Origin: Phycisphaerales bacterium
GTDB lineage: Bacteria; Planctomycetota; Phycisphaerae; UBA1845
NCBI GenBank assembly: GCA_020639095.1
Contig: JACKHH010000010.1
Location: 1 to 64,000 of the forward strand
Length of the DNA: 64,000 bases
Direction of reading: 5' to 3'
Part shown: in pieces, positions 27,301 through 36,045 of the stretch
How the letters are laid out: every line of letters starts with the position of its first letter
Numbering within the stretch: the first letter of the stretch is position 1
Notes under the pieces: model-generated
Told to the model about the DNA's origin: nothing
Databases searched by the model: none
Seen by the model: the letters and a program-made list of their open reading frames with translations, nothing else
Made by a program: the position numbers and the translations under genes

Positions 27301-28286
27301 GCGCTGACGCCTCCGCCCATGTCGCGTCGCTCGCCAATGATTGCAACACGAACGGAATCCCCGATGTGCTCGACCTCTACACCAACGAGAGCATGGATTG
27401 CAATTCGAATAGCGTGCCCGACGAGTGCGACGTGACATCCGGCGTCGATGCGGACAGCGATGCCGACGGCGTCATCGACAGTTGCGACGTGTGCATGGGC
27501 TTCGACGACAATCTCGATGCCGATGGCGACGGTGTAGCCGACGGCTGTGATCCTGAGGTCGCTGTATTCATCGACTTCGACCAGCCCCACAACCCCGGAG
27601 AGACTTACTTCGAAGATGGCATGGTGGTCACCCGACCGTACGGCGTTCCCCATGAGTACTTCACGACGATTTCCGGTCCACCGACCCTGCTGTTCTCGTC
27701 GGGTGGCCTGACGATGTCCGCCTCGCCTCGCCGGCCTTTCAGCTTGGGGCAGATGCTGGCTGTCCCGTATCCCCCGGGTGTTGCTGATTCCGCGTGGCGC
27801 GTGATCGGGACGTTGCCAAATGGTGGAACGTACACCGAAGACATTACGATCAGCATCGATACCTACTATGTCACATTTACGAACTTCCCCGAATTGGTGG
27901 CGGTGACGGTTCAGCCACTTGATGAAAACCCCTACGCCATCTGGGGTGAAATCCAGTTGACCCTGTCCGAAAGCACATGTGCGAGCGATGCCGACGGCGA
28001 CGGCGTGTGCGATGGCGGTGACGCGTGCCCCGGCTTCGACGATGCCGCGGACGCGGACTTCGACGGAATCGCCAACGGCTGCGATCCCTGCGCCGGCGGC
28101 GCGGGCACGGGCGACGCGAACGCGGACGAGCAAGTGAACGCATTCGACTACCCGGGCATGAACGCATGCATGACCGGCCCGGACGGCGGCGAGTCAACCG
28201 GGTGCGAATGCTACAACTTCGATGGCGATGGAGACGTTGATCTGCTCGACTACGCCGACTTCCAGGTCATGCACACCGGGCCTTAG
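24309..28286 (+). CDS. Giant secreted FG-GAP / thrombospondin type 3 / dockerin-like protein
   Basis: 1325 residues. ATG 24309 follows GGAAAGGGA. Signal peptide near MRGLTGFNRIILAIVAAACV. The first about 160 residues are a beta-rich domain resembling a proprotein-convertase P domain (VAPNGNRVEF, GTYFVYAANG). Thrombospondin type 3 Ca-repeats follow (DNDNDGVYDHLDNCP, DADNDDVGDVCD), then a second set near residue 400. Residues about 490-840 hold at least seven copies of a repeat of about 45 residues with D.DGDG.xDV and IAWWENxxGDGSxW, an FG-GAP-like propeller. Another Ca-repeat region and a dockerin-like end (FDGDGDVDLLDYADF) close the protein. Extracellular, calcium-dependent; target unknown. 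Confidence 0.82.
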   Translation: MRGLTGFNRIILAIVAAACVMGIARQARATAGTAVSYSGLPGSALGTSFDAYGNITSFSVSVDFDNLGNFVYASDLLIGIVAPNGNRVEFGGAGATFGYPSAGEFPGNWNTENNGTFTHGPVNISAYGLGGEGTYFVYAANGWAPSPGASWFGAITFQGVNAFVDNDNDGVYDHLDNCPNTANANQADADNDDVGDVCDRCQGFDDSADSDGDGWADACDLCDGAGSCDWVLGTDWNAPVGGIATGTLCTTQVTVTPILGNPSTGNFSGSNYAEAPLSSAQEDIGYGAATEWTATFDPPVTDLLVYTYYWRAAGSGGGPSPATYTFDQPFVIVSGLTGAQETTDQQTLVAASGAFHSGILKFAGPVASLSLTTSATDTGAGQGVTFGMLVPDSDDDSDGVPDACDQCPGIADGADSDSDGTPDNCDNCPALANADQADCDGDGIGDACVIADCTGSALCMDCNNNGIPDGCPNETLPHITGSFSNERNVIGTAQVARSVFAVDVDGDGDDDALSAEDLVGEINWWENLNGDGSGWAKHTVGSNFPNASSVYAADIDSDGVIDVLGASYNDNEIAWWDNTEGDGSSWTKHVVDTTFGGAFSVFATDVNGDGRIDVVGAGYGSRQIAWWESTSGDGTAWTKRTIDANFAYPTKVHSADVDGDGDMDVLASSYDASQIAWWENENSDGSAWQKHVIASGFGKVQDVYVADMDGDGYLDVVGASSDLRDIAWWRNANGDGSVWQKTTIADNFNGVSAVVAADFDHDGDIDVAGSALGAGDIAWWENTAGDGSQWSERTVDGDFGAADNVAIGDFNGDGLLDLIGGAASINQIAWWKNTAGHYAIDSTLTAPNGWLGGETHDLFQVGLTHRGHAGDPDIELANLTLQFESTAGTPMTTSQAEAIFDSLSLYLDDGSGDFDPGLDALVTTVDTLNLVDGLQTIATTPGDPLAAVEYGTTKTYFLTATAQVGLDSAAFAIVTHVADAATAVDSITGCALLGGASGADASAHVASLANDCNTNGIPDVLDLYTNESMDCNSNSVPDECDVTSGVDADSDADGVIDSCDVCMGFDDNLDADGDGVADGCDPEVAVFIDFDQPHNPGETYFEDGMVVTRPYGVPHEYFTTISGPPTLLFSSGGLTMSASPRRPFSLGQMLAVPYPPGVADSAWRVIGTLPNGGTYTEDITISIDTYYVTFTNFPELVAVTVQPLDENPYAIWGEIQLTLSESTCASDADGDGVCDGGDACPGFDDAADADFDGIANGCDPCAGGAGTGDANADEQVNAFDYPGMNACMTGPDGGESTGCECYNFDGDGDVDLLDYADFQVMHTGP

Positions 28287-28337
28287 GCAGAAAGCGATAG
28301 CGATTGGCAACCTTCCCTCTTTCTCTTTCCTTGCGGA

Positions 28338-28368
28338 ACGGGCCGCGTCGGCTTCCGGCGCGGCCCGT
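28338..28368 (+). terminator. Stem-loop after the FG-GAP gene
   Basis: ACGGGCCGCG (28338-28347) and CGCGGCCCGT (28359-28368) form a 10-bp stem, 51 bp after the stop of the FG-GAP protein. It is followed by GTCGTTTGTCG. Likely terminator. Confidence 0.7.
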
Positions 28369-28790
28369 GTCGTTTGTCGACGGTTAATCCAATCGGTGAT
28401 GGAGCGGGTCCACACGCTCAGGTCCTCGCAGCGTAGCGGCGACAAGCGCATCGCAGCCAACGAATTCGGAATCAGTCTCCGCACGCCGTCCGGACGCATC
28501 CTGGGTAACGCATTTCCCAATATCGAACTCGTCGATCGCCGGCGGCGATGGGTGTGCGAGCAAACGCAGCGGGGCGGTCAATGTTTGCTCCCACTGCCAG
28601 GCAGAGCTTGGCGGCGCCACCCGGTTTGCCTTGTATCCGAGGCTGATTCAGGTAGGATGCCGACGATCAATGTGCGTGGGACGCGCGTCCGATGCACTAC
28701 ACACTTGCTCAAGCTATTCCGCTTCACTGATCCGAGGCGCGAGACGCCCAATGAGGATCGTGCCACCTGGCACGGACGTGTGCGGAACCG
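28369..28790. other. Gene-free stretch
   Basis: About 420 bp between the terminator and the methyltransferase-like gene. Open frames exist on both strands, but none has a recognisable product or a convincing ribosome site. Nothing else was seen. Confidence 0.4.
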
Positions 28791-29417
28791 ATGCCTCAAA
28801 CCGATACAGAATGGTCGTCGCCATCGAGGGTGGCGAATCTGCTCCGCGAAGCGCAGTCGCGCATTCACACGCATCAAGCGCAACAACGCGGCCACGGTAA
28901 GGGATTCGTCGCGAGCGACTTCACGCGGGTGCATGCGGCGCTGGTGCGCATTGAGGAAGAGCAGTTGGCGCGCGGCCCGTTGTTTTGCGAGTGGGGAAGT
29001 GGGTTTGGCGTGGTCGCGATGCTGGCTGCGCTGTTGGGGTTTGAGGCGTACGGGATCGAAGTTCAGCCGGAATTGGTGGAGGCGGCTGAGGATTTGGTGG
29101 AATGGCTCGGATGCGACGTGCAGTTCGCGTGCGGTTCGTTCGTGCCTGCGGACGACGACGATTTGGTCGGGACGGCGGAGCATTCCTGGTGGCACGCGTC
29201 GGACGGCAGCGCATACGATGACCTCGACATTGAGCCCGCCGCGTTCGACGTGTTCTTTGCGTACCCCTGGCCCGGAGAGGATGGCCTCTTTGACACGCTC
29301 TTCATGCGCCACGCGTCAATCGGGGCGTTGCTGCTGACCTACCATGATGGCACGGGCGTGCTCGTGCAGCGCAAGGACAGCGCTACGGGCGTACCAGCCG
29401 TGGTTGGTTGGTACTGA
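28791..29417 (+). CDS. SAM-dependent methyltransferase-like protein
   Basis: 208 residues. The segment FCEWGSGFGVVAMLAALLG is a class I methyltransferase motif I (E/D-x-G-x-G-x-G), followed by YGIEVQPELVEAAEDLV, whose acidic Glu fits the ribose-binding position. A later AFDVFFAYPWPGEDGLFDTLF resembles the motif IV/post region (DVFF.YPWP) of this fold. No substrate-specific domain is seen. Start ATG 28791; the N-terminal 55 residues are hydrophilic and may be partly non-native. Substrate unknown; stands alone. Confidence 0.7.
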   Translation: MPQTDTEWSSPSRVANLLREAQSRIHTHQAQQRGHGKGFVASDFTRVHAALVRIEEEQLARGPLFCEWGSGFGVVAMLAALLGFEAYGIEVQPELVEAAEDLVEWLGCDVQFACGSFVPADDDDLVGTAEHSWWHASDGSAYDDLDIEPAAFDVFFAYPWPGEDGLFDTLFMRHASIGALLLTYHDGTGVLVQRKDSATGVPAVVGWY

Positions 29418-29581
29418 CCCGCGGCGATCGCGTTTCCCGGCCTATCTGAACCGGTTGACCCCCGCAACGATTTGCCAATACAGGCCTTTCGCACAACAAT
29501 ACGGGGCTGGGACGGAGTCAGGATATCCGCATGGTGGCGGATCCCGCGGCAGATTAGTCGATCGGTTCGAAAGGACGGTAA

Positions 29582-30361
29582 ATGGGATTGCTCGAAGGTC
29601 GAAAGGGATTGGTTGTCGGTATCGCGAACGAGCGGAGCATCGCGTGGAGCATCGCGAAGCTGCTCGTCGAAGCCGGCGCGACCTGCGCGTTCACACACCT
29701 CCCGGGCGAGAAGATGGAACGTCGCGCCCGCAAAGCCATCGAATCCATCGGCATCACCGACCCGTGGCTCATGCCCTGCAATGCGGCAGACGATGCCGAC
29801 CTGGACACCGTCTTCGCCAAGCTCAAGGGCGATTTCGACACGATCGATTTTCTGGTGCATTCGATTGCCTTCGCCGATCGCGAGTACCTTCAGATCGGCA
29901 ACTTCACGCAGACCCCGCGCCAGGTCTTCACGCAGGCGCTGGACATCAGTGCGTACACGCTGGTCGCGATGTCCAAACGTGCGGCTGAAATGATGCCGAA
30001 CGGCGGCTCGATCATCGCGATGACCTACTACGGTTCGGACAAGGTCGTCCCCGGGTACAACGTGATGGGCGTCGCGAAGGCGGCGCTCGAAGCTTGCACA
30101 CGTTACCTGGCGTTCGAGTTGGGCGAGAAGGGCATTCGCGTGAACACCATCAGTGCCGGTCCGGTGAAGACGCTCAGCGCAATGGCGGTCGGCGGCATTG
30201 ACGACATGTTTGATCACGTGGAACGCAAAGCTCCGCTCCGCCGCAACATCGACGGCGACGACGTGGGCAAGACCGCAGTCTACCTGCTGAGCGATCTGTC
30301 GAGCGGGGTCACCGGCGAAAACATCTTCGTGGATAGCGGGTATAACACGGTCGGGCTGTAG
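29582..30361 (+). CDS. fabI: Enoyl-[acyl-carrier-protein] reductase
   Basis: 259 residues. An NADH-dependent reductase of the last step of each fatty-acid elongation cycle, in the cytoplasm. It has the FabI form of the nucleotide site (VVGIANERSIAWSIA instead of GxxxGxG), SIAFADRE, and the catalytic Tyr149/Tyr159/Lys166 arrangement in TYYGSDKVVPGYNVMGVAK, with the Y-x6-K spacing of FabI. The end, GVTGENIFVDSGYNTVGL, is also typical. ATG 29582 follows an AAAGGA site. It is a single gene; no other fatty-acid genes are next to it. Confidence 0.95.
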   Translation: MGLLEGRKGLVVGIANERSIAWSIAKLLVEAGATCAFTHLPGEKMERRARKAIESIGITDPWLMPCNAADDADLDTVFAKLKGDFDTIDFLVHSIAFADREYLQIGNFTQTPRQVFTQALDISAYTLVAMSKRAAEMMPNGGSIIAMTYYGSDKVVPGYNVMGVAKAALEACTRYLAFELGEKGIRVNTISAGPVKTLSAMAVGGIDDMFDHVERKAPLRRNIDGDDVGKTAVYLLSDLSSGVTGENIFVDSGYNTVGL

Positions 30362-30450
30362 TCCTCACCATTCCTCATGTTCTTGTTCTCTCGGCTGGGC
30401 GCCAGGTAACGCGGTGACGGTGGTCGCCGCTGTGATATGAGGGCGCGCAC

Positions 30451-31320
30451 ATGGATCGAACATTGAACCGTCGCGGCTTCCTTGGACTGGCATCTTCAGC
30501 AACCTGCAGCGCGGCTGGTGCGATCGCGCTGGCGAACGCGTATCCGCGACCTGCAATCGCCGATGAGGCGCGAGCGCCGTCAAGTGCAGCGGGCGTCGTA
30601 CCGTTCGGTTTTCCGAGACAGGATTTGAACGCGGTGCGTGAGGTGGTGGGGGCGTCGCACACACAGCTTGAGCGTGTCAAAGTGTTGGTTACTCAGCGAC
30701 CCGCATTGGCAAAGGCCTCCTGGGATTGGGGGTTTGGTGATTGGGAGAGTGCGTTGGGCGCGGCATCGCACACGGGGCGTCGCGATATCGCTGAATTGCT
30801 AATCGAGCACGGGGCGCGGCCGGACATCTTCACCCACGCGATGCTGGGCGACGTCGCGACGGTGCGCGGGATGGTCGAAGCGCTGCCTGGAATTCAGCGC
30901 ACGCCCGGCCCGCACGGAATCACGCTGCTTCAGCATGCCCACAACCGCTTGCGTCAGGACTTGACCGATTCAGATAAGCGGCGCGTGACCGCGGTCGCGG
31001 ACTACTTGGAATCGCTCGGCGACGCAGACCAGACGCCAACAGGCGGTGACCTTACAGATGCCGAAAAGCAAATCTACTTCGGCAACTATGCCTACGGTGG
31101 GGGCGCGGACGAAGTGCTGGTGGTGTCGCAACATCAACGTGGCTGGCTCACCATTTCGCGGACGGACGAGAGCCCGCGGAGGCTATACCGCGTGGAGCCG
31201 CACGCGTTCGCGCCGGCTGGTGCTCCGTCCGTGCGCATTCGCTTCGACGTGACCAATGATCAAGCGACGACGGTTACCGTGCATGATCCGGAACCGATCG
31301 TCAAAGGTGTGCGCGCGTGA
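30451..31320 (+). CDS. Tat-exported ankyrin-repeat protein
   Basis: 289 residues. ATG 30451 follows a GAGGGC site. The N-terminus MDRTLNRRGFLGLASSATC is a twin-arginine signal (RRxFLG). The middle region contains ankyrin-like repeats (WESALGAASHTGRRDIAELLIEHGARPD, then THAMLGDVATVRGMVEA). The C-terminal 90 residues (QIYFGNYAYGGGADEVLVV and following) look like a small beta domain of unknown type. Exported, probably folded before export and protein-binding. Function unknown. It is convergent with the next gene. Confidence 0.75.
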   Translation: MDRTLNRRGFLGLASSATCSAAGAIALANAYPRPAIADEARAPSSAAGVVPFGFPRQDLNAVREVVGASHTQLERVKVLVTQRPALAKASWDWGFGDWESALGAASHTGRRDIAELLIEHGARPDIFTHAMLGDVATVRGMVEALPGIQRTPGPHGITLLQHAHNRLRQDLTDSDKRRVTAVADYLESLGDADQTPTGGDLTDAEKQIYFGNYAYGGGADEVLVVSQHQRGWLTISRTDESPRRLYRVEPHAFAPAGAPSVRIRFDVTNDQATTVTVHDPEPIVKGVRA

Positions 31321-31339
31321 GTCGCGTACGCGCGGCGCG

Positions 31340-32146
31340 TCATTGGCCGTAGAACGCACCGGCGATCTGCTGATGGACGCTGAGCGGGGCGCGGACGATC
31401 AGGTTGTTTCGCCAAACGCGGACCGACCAGCCATTGTCGTCCGCGGCCCATTCGTTGGTCATCATCAAGTGTTGAATCAACTCCTCGACCTCCGCGCGGC
31501 GCACCTCAGGCAATTCGTACGTGTCGATTTCACCGCGTCCGGGGCTACCGGCTACGACTGACGCGGCACAATTTGGCGCAAATTCGTCCTGCGCCCAGAT
31601 CAGGTCGGTCACGTCATACACACGCGTGTAGAGCTTTCGTTCGAAGTATTCGCTTGTTGAGAATTTGATGGTGTTGCCGTACGCGCGGAAGCCGACCTCA
31701 ACTTCGGTCGAGAGCTGATCACAAAGTTCGCGGAGGATTTCGTGGACGGTGGCGTCGCGCATTTCCAGCGACACCGGTGTTTCGCGGTCGATCGCCTGCC
31801 GGTCGAGCATTTGCCACATCACGATGACGTTGATCGGTCCCTGATCGCGCAGCCAGTCGAGGACGGTCTCCAGCGGTTCGTCGACCCACTTGATTTGTTC
31901 GATGCGTTCGTTCATAACGCGAATGGCGGCGATATCGTCGGCATTTGCTTCTTTCGGCGATGCCTTGGAGCGATCGGTCGTGGATGACGCATTCGATTGC
32001 GCGTGGGCCGCATCTTTTTCGCCGGATTGAACGGCTGGTTTGCGATCGGTCGGCTTTGCCGTGTCGCGAACCTGCGCCAACAAGGGCGTTGCCGCGAACA
32101 CAAACGCGATAACGGTAACAGTCTGCCGGGTCATGCGACGCGTCAT
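31340..32146 (-). CDS. Exported protein with STN-like domain
   Basis: 268 residues. Signal peptide MTRRMTRQTVTVIAFVFAATPLLAQ, a charged low-complexity linker, then a domain with VLDWLRDQGPINVIVMWQML and VSLEMRDATVHEILRELCDQL. This pattern (NI.V...l......vsl...d.tl.eaL..lc) is that of the secretin/TonB short N-terminal domain. It is followed by a beta-rich part resembling a secretin N0/N1-type domain (YDVTDLIWAQDEF), but no secretin pore domain is present. It may be a periplasmic partner of a secretin or a stand-alone domain protein. Moderately sure. Confidence 0.6.
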   Translation of the reverse strand: MTRRMTRQTVTVIAFVFAATPLLAQVRDTAKPTDRKPAVQSGEKDAAHAQSNASSTTDRSKASPKEANADDIAAIRVMNERIEQIKWVDEPLETVLDWLRDQGPINVIVMWQMLDRQAIDRETPVSLEMRDATVHEILRELCDQLSTEVEVGFRAYGNTIKFSTSEYFERKLYTRVYDVTDLIWAQDEFAPNCAASVVAGSPGRGEIDTYELPEVRRAEVEELIQHLMMTNEWAADDNGWSVRVWRNNLIVRAPLSVHQQIAGAFYGQ

Positions 32147-32331
32147 GGTCTGTCCTCCGATCGAGTGTGTGGATTCATGTGTGTGTCAGGCAATACTCCA
32201 ATACCGCTGTCGGAGAAGGGGGCACACACCTGCCCTAATCATAGTCATGTTGTGAGGCGAATGTCTTACACGGAATGCGGGATTCTTGGGGGTACGAGGC
32301 ACGAATCACCGGGCTGGGACTCGCGCCTCCC

Positions 32332-33225
32332 CTAGATGGGTGGCGTTCCGAGTGACCGGGCCGTGATCGGTCTCGGTGCGTGGTGCGGGAAGATGTCGTT
32401 GAAGCGATCGCCCACGAGTGAAAGATCTTCGGCGCGCGGTTCCGCGGCTTCGATGCTGAGTCGCGACGTGGGAACGAGCTGCGCGGCGCGATTGCCCAGG
32501 GCGGCGGCGAAACGCGCGCCCATGTCGTAGCGACTCAGACGTTCGGGGCCCGCCACATGGATGAGTCCGGTTATCTCGCTGGTTGCGAGCGCGATGACGG
32601 CTTGGGCGGCGTCGGTCAGCGCGATCGGCGTGCGGTATTCGTCGGTGAAGAGGTTGAGCGGTTCGCCGGCGCGCATGGCTGCGACCTGTTTGATGAAGGT
32701 GGTGTCGCGCTGGGTGGCAGGGAAGCCGTACATCAGCGGCAAGCGCACGGCGATTACGCCGGGCAGATCGCGGACAGCCTGCTCCGCGGCTGCCTTGGAT
32801 TTTCCATATTGGCTGAGTGGCGCGGGCGCGTCGTCTTCATCGTACGGTGCGTTCTCGCCGGAGAAGACCATGTCCGTAGAGGAAAATACCACGCGCGCGC
32901 CGAGCTTGCCGGCGCACTCCGCGATCATGCGCGTGGCATCCGTGTTCACGGCCGTTGCGCGCTGGGGATCGCGCCACGCGTCACCCACTGCCGTGACCCC
33001 GCCAAGGTGCAGCACGTGCGTCGGTCGAAATTCGTCGATGGCCGCAGCCAGCGCGATATGGTTGGCAAGGTCGATCGCAGCAGCATCAACACCTGGAAGG
33101 GAGTGTCCACCGGGCCGCGTCAATGCAAGCACCGCAGCAGTAGGCGAATGCTCGCGAAGAGCGCGCAACACATGCCCGCCCAACTGACCAGCCGCTCCGG
33201 TAATCAACCACCGATTGCGATTCAT
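32332..33225 (-). CDS. RmlD-like NAD(P)-dependent sugar epimerase/reductase
   Basis: About 297 residues from ATG 33225 (MNRNRWLITG); an earlier ATG at 33237 is possible. Extended short-chain dehydrogenase fold: GAAGQLGGH nucleotide motif, VVFSSTDMVFSG, and YGKSKAAAEQ with the catalytic Y-x3-K. The wording EFRPTHVLHLGGVTAVGDAWRDP and NTDATRMIAECAGKLGARVV is typical of dTDP-4-dehydrorhamnose reductase (RmlD) and its relatives. Cytoplasmic. No dTDP-sugar genes lie nearby, so the substrate is unknown. Confidence 0.82.
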   Translation of the reverse strand: MNRNRWLITGAAGQLGGHVLRALREHSPTAAVLALTRPGGHSLPGVDAAAIDLANHIALAAAIDEFRPTHVLHLGGVTAVGDAWRDPQRATAVNTDATRMIAECAGKLGARVVFSSTDMVFSGENAPYDEDDAPAPLSQYGKSKAAAEQAVRDLPGVIAVRLPLMYGFPATQRDTTFIKQVAAMRAGEPLNLFTDEYRTPIALTDAAQAVIALATSEITGLIHVAGPERLSRYDMGARFAAALGNRAAQLVPTSRLSIEAAEPRAEDLSLVGDRFNDIFPHHAPRPITARSLGTPPI

Positions 33226-33310
33226 CGATCTGCGCACTCACGAGCAACCTAGCTTTCACGCGCGGTATTAGAGTCGACACGAGCATGCAGTCAAGGCGTA
33301 TGCGCTGCGC

Positions 33311-36040
33311 CTAATGCTCGCGCCACCTGGCGGCTTGGGTGGCGTGTCCTGCGTCGGGCTCGGCTGCATGCCATGCGGTGTAAAGGTCAGCCAGTGCGTC
33401 TTCCACGTTCTGCGTGCGCGTATTTTCTTCGCCGAGTGTTGCGACCAGCGCGGTGTGGGCTTCGAGCAGTGCAGCCTCAGCCTCAGCGTACCGATCGAGT
33501 GCTACTTGCGATCGCGCCAGGCCGATGAGGTACGTCGCATTCGTCACGCTCGCGTCGGGCGTGAGCGCGCGGGAGCGATCCACGCACTCGGCAGCCATGG
33601 CGTGTGCTTCGGCTGTCTTGCCCAGGTTCAGAAGCGTGTCCGCCAACAGGTGCATGGTGTCGATGGTGTCGGAGTGATCCGAGCCGAGGATGTTGCGCTG
33701 AAGCGTGAGAACTTCGCGCAGTTCCTTCACGGCATCCGCGTGCTTGCCCTGACTCGCAATGAACGCCGCCAACTTGCCGCGCGAGCGCAGCGTGTCCGGA
33801 TGCCCCGGCCCGAGCACTTCACTGCGCGCCGCCAGACAGCGGCGAAGCATCGCCTCGGCTTCGGGGTCGTTCAGGTCTACGAGTAAGCCAGCCAGGCTCG
33901 CCATCGTACTGAGCGTACTCGGGTGATCTTCACCTTTGGTCTCAAGCAGGCCTGCGAGCGATTCCTCAAGATAGGGACGTGCTTCCTGCAACTTGCCCTC
34001 TTCCACGAGGATGAGCCCATAGTTTGTGAGCGTGTTGCGATATGCCGGGTGATCTTCTCCGAGCAAGCGCCGCCGCCGGTCGAGCAGTTCGCGCCAGGCA
34101 GCCTCCGCGCCGGCAACGTCGCCGCGGATCGCACGAATAACACCGACGTTGTTGAGCGAAATCAGCGTGCTGAGATCGTCATCGCCCAGCACACGGCGAC
34201 GGGCGTCAAGCGTTTCCTGCCAGATTGTGGCGGCTTCATCGAGACGACCGAGGTAGCGCAGCGCACCGCCCAGACTGTTCTTGGTGCTCAAGGTGTCGGG
34301 ATGATCGGGGCCGAGCGTTCGCGCGCGACGATTGTACGTGTCCAGTAGACATTCGTATGCCGCTTCGTATTCGCCAAGGAACCCGAGCAGCAGTCCCATC
34401 GTGTGCGACGAGGTCAGCGTGTCCGCATGGTCCGGGCCGAGTTGCGTTCGGCGGATCGCGAGCGCATCCGCGAGCACCGGTTCCGCGCGATCGGGCAAGC
34501 CCAGCGAATTCATGGTGTCCGCGAGCGTTTGCAGCAGGCGCGCACGCAGCAGCGGCTGGTCTGCGAAACGTTCGTCGATCGAAACGCGAAAGCGATCGAG
34601 CACGCTTTCTTCGACGACCGATAGCGCGACGGATGGGAAGTTCACCTCGGCGAGCAGGTTCTCTGCCTCGTCTTTTGCGAGTACATCCGGCGCGAGCTTG
34701 TCGATCAATGTCGCGTGGATGCGCTCACCCATGGCTGCGATATCCATCTCGCTGAGTTGCGATTGCTGAAACTTCGTGATGCGTTCCAACTCTTGCTCGC
34801 GCGTCTCGGCTGCCTGGCGCGCGCGATCCGCGACGAAGGCCATGCGCGACGTCACCAATATTGCCGCGACAAGGATGAGCACGATCAACGCGCTGCTTGT
34901 CACCAGTGCGCGGTGCCGCTGCGCGAATTTCCGCGCCTGATAGACGACGGTTGGAGGACGGGCTTGGATCGGTTCGTTGGCGAGGTAACGGCGGATGTCG
35001 GCAGCCAGTTCCGACGCGCCGGGATAACGCCGATCGCGGTCCTTGTCGATCGCCGTCATGATGATCAATTCAAGATCGCCGGGAATCTCGCGGAGCAGCG
35101 CGCCGGGGCGTGCGGGCCGCTCGTGTTGAATAACCCGAACAGCCTCAGGGATCGACGTCTTCGACAGATCGTGCGGCAGCTTTCCGGTGACGAGTTCGTA
35201 GAGCATGACGCCCAGCGAATAGACGTCGCAGCGCGTGTCCACGTCACCTTCGGCGCACTGTTCGGGACTCATGTAGTTGAGCGTGCCGATGAGCCGGGTG
35301 CGTTCGGTGTCGATGGTGATCGGTGTTTCAACGGGCCCGAGCGAACGCGCGATACCGAAGTCGATGATCTTGATCTGCTCCGAGTGATCGACCAGAACGT
35401 TCGACGGTTTGAGATCGCGATGGATCACCCCGGCATTGTGGCCGCAGCGCACCGCATCGCAAACGGCAACGAACATCGTCAGCCGCTGGCGCAGATTCAT
35501 CTCGAAACGGGCTGCGTGCCTGGTGATGGGCAGCGCGTCGTCGACGAGTTCCATTGAGAAAAATGGTACTGGGCGACCCGCGTCGTCGTTGATCGTACCG
35601 GCTTCGTAGATTTGGGCGATGCCGGGATGCTTAAGTCGAGCGAGTATCTCCGTCTCAAAGCGAAACCGCTGGAGCGCCGACGTCTCCGCGAGCGAGCGAT
35701 GCATGACCTTGAACGCCACCAACCGCTTGGGGTGTTCCTGCTCGGCTTCGTAAACGCTCGCCATGCCGCCAACGCCCAACGTGCGGATGACGCGATAGCC
35801 TTCAACGTCGAGCACGGGCGTCGCAAGGCGGTTCGCGATCACGCGATGATCCGTGTCGATGGCGGGCGCTTCGAGGAAATCGGTCGCGCGTTCAACGGCA
35901 CCGAGCAGACGATCAACCTCGCGTCGCAGGTCCGTGTCCGCAGCGCACGCATCAACGATGTACGCGTCGCGTTCCTCGCTCGGGCGACCCAACGCCCCGA
36001 CGAAGATCGCGTGCGCCTTTCTGACCCGCTCGTTGATCAT
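33311..36040 (-). CDS. Membrane Ser/Thr protein kinase with TPR tail
   Basis: About 909 residues from ATG 36040, 5 bp after the stop of the ECF sigma gene. Kinase domain with GVGGMA (89-94), Lys111, HRDLKPSN (Asp209) and DFG (Asp227), all catalytic residues present. A single membrane helix near 378-400 (LVTSSALIVLILVAAILVTS) precedes a long TPR region (for example LDTYNRRARTLGPDHPDTLS, repeated several times). The same architecture as the kinase at 17.1-20.3 kb and, with a different N-terminus, that at 41.4-43.9 kb. Presumably acts with the upstream sigma factor; signal unknown. Confidence 0.92.
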   Translation of the reverse strand: MINERVRKAHAIFVGALGRPSEERDAYIVDACAADTDLRREVDRLLGAVERATDFLEAPAIDTDHRVIANRLATPVLDVEGYRVIRTLGVGGMASVYEAEQEHPKRLVAFKVMHRSLAETSALQRFRFETEILARLKHPGIAQIYEAGTINDDAGRPVPFFSMELVDDALPITRHAARFEMNLRQRLTMFVAVCDAVRCGHNAGVIHRDLKPSNVLVDHSEQIKIIDFGIARSLGPVETPITIDTERTRLIGTLNYMSPEQCAEGDVDTRCDVYSLGVMLYELVTGKLPHDLSKTSIPEAVRVIQHERPARPGALLREIPGDLELIIMTAIDKDRDRRYPGASELAADIRRYLANEPIQARPPTVVYQARKFAQRHRALVTSSALIVLILVAAILVTSRMAFVADRARQAAETREQELERITKFQQSQLSEMDIAAMGERIHATLIDKLAPDVLAKDEAENLLAEVNFPSVALSVVEESVLDRFRVSIDERFADQPLLRARLLQTLADTMNSLGLPDRAEPVLADALAIRRTQLGPDHADTLTSSHTMGLLLGFLGEYEAAYECLLDTYNRRARTLGPDHPDTLSTKNSLGGALRYLGRLDEAATIWQETLDARRRVLGDDDLSTLISLNNVGVIRAIRGDVAGAEAAWRELLDRRRRLLGEDHPAYRNTLTNYGLILVEEGKLQEARPYLEESLAGLLETKGEDHPSTLSTMASLAGLLVDLNDPEAEAMLRRCLAARSEVLGPGHPDTLRSRGKLAAFIASQGKHADAVKELREVLTLQRNILGSDHSDTIDTMHLLADTLLNLGKTAEAHAMAAECVDRSRALTPDASVTNATYLIGLARSQVALDRYAEAEAALLEAHTALVATLGEENTRTQNVEDALADLYTAWHAAEPDAGHATQAARWREH

Positions 36041-36045
36041 CGGTA

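Noticed and set aside
26466..28133. Long minus-strand open frame opposite the FG-GAP protein
   Set aside because: Low-complexity Val/Arg/Asp-rich translation mirrors the GAC/GGC repeats on the other strand.
28222..29337. Plus-strand frame spanning the FG-GAP end and the methyltransferase-like gene
   Set aside because: Overlaps two better-supported genes in another frame and has no domain.
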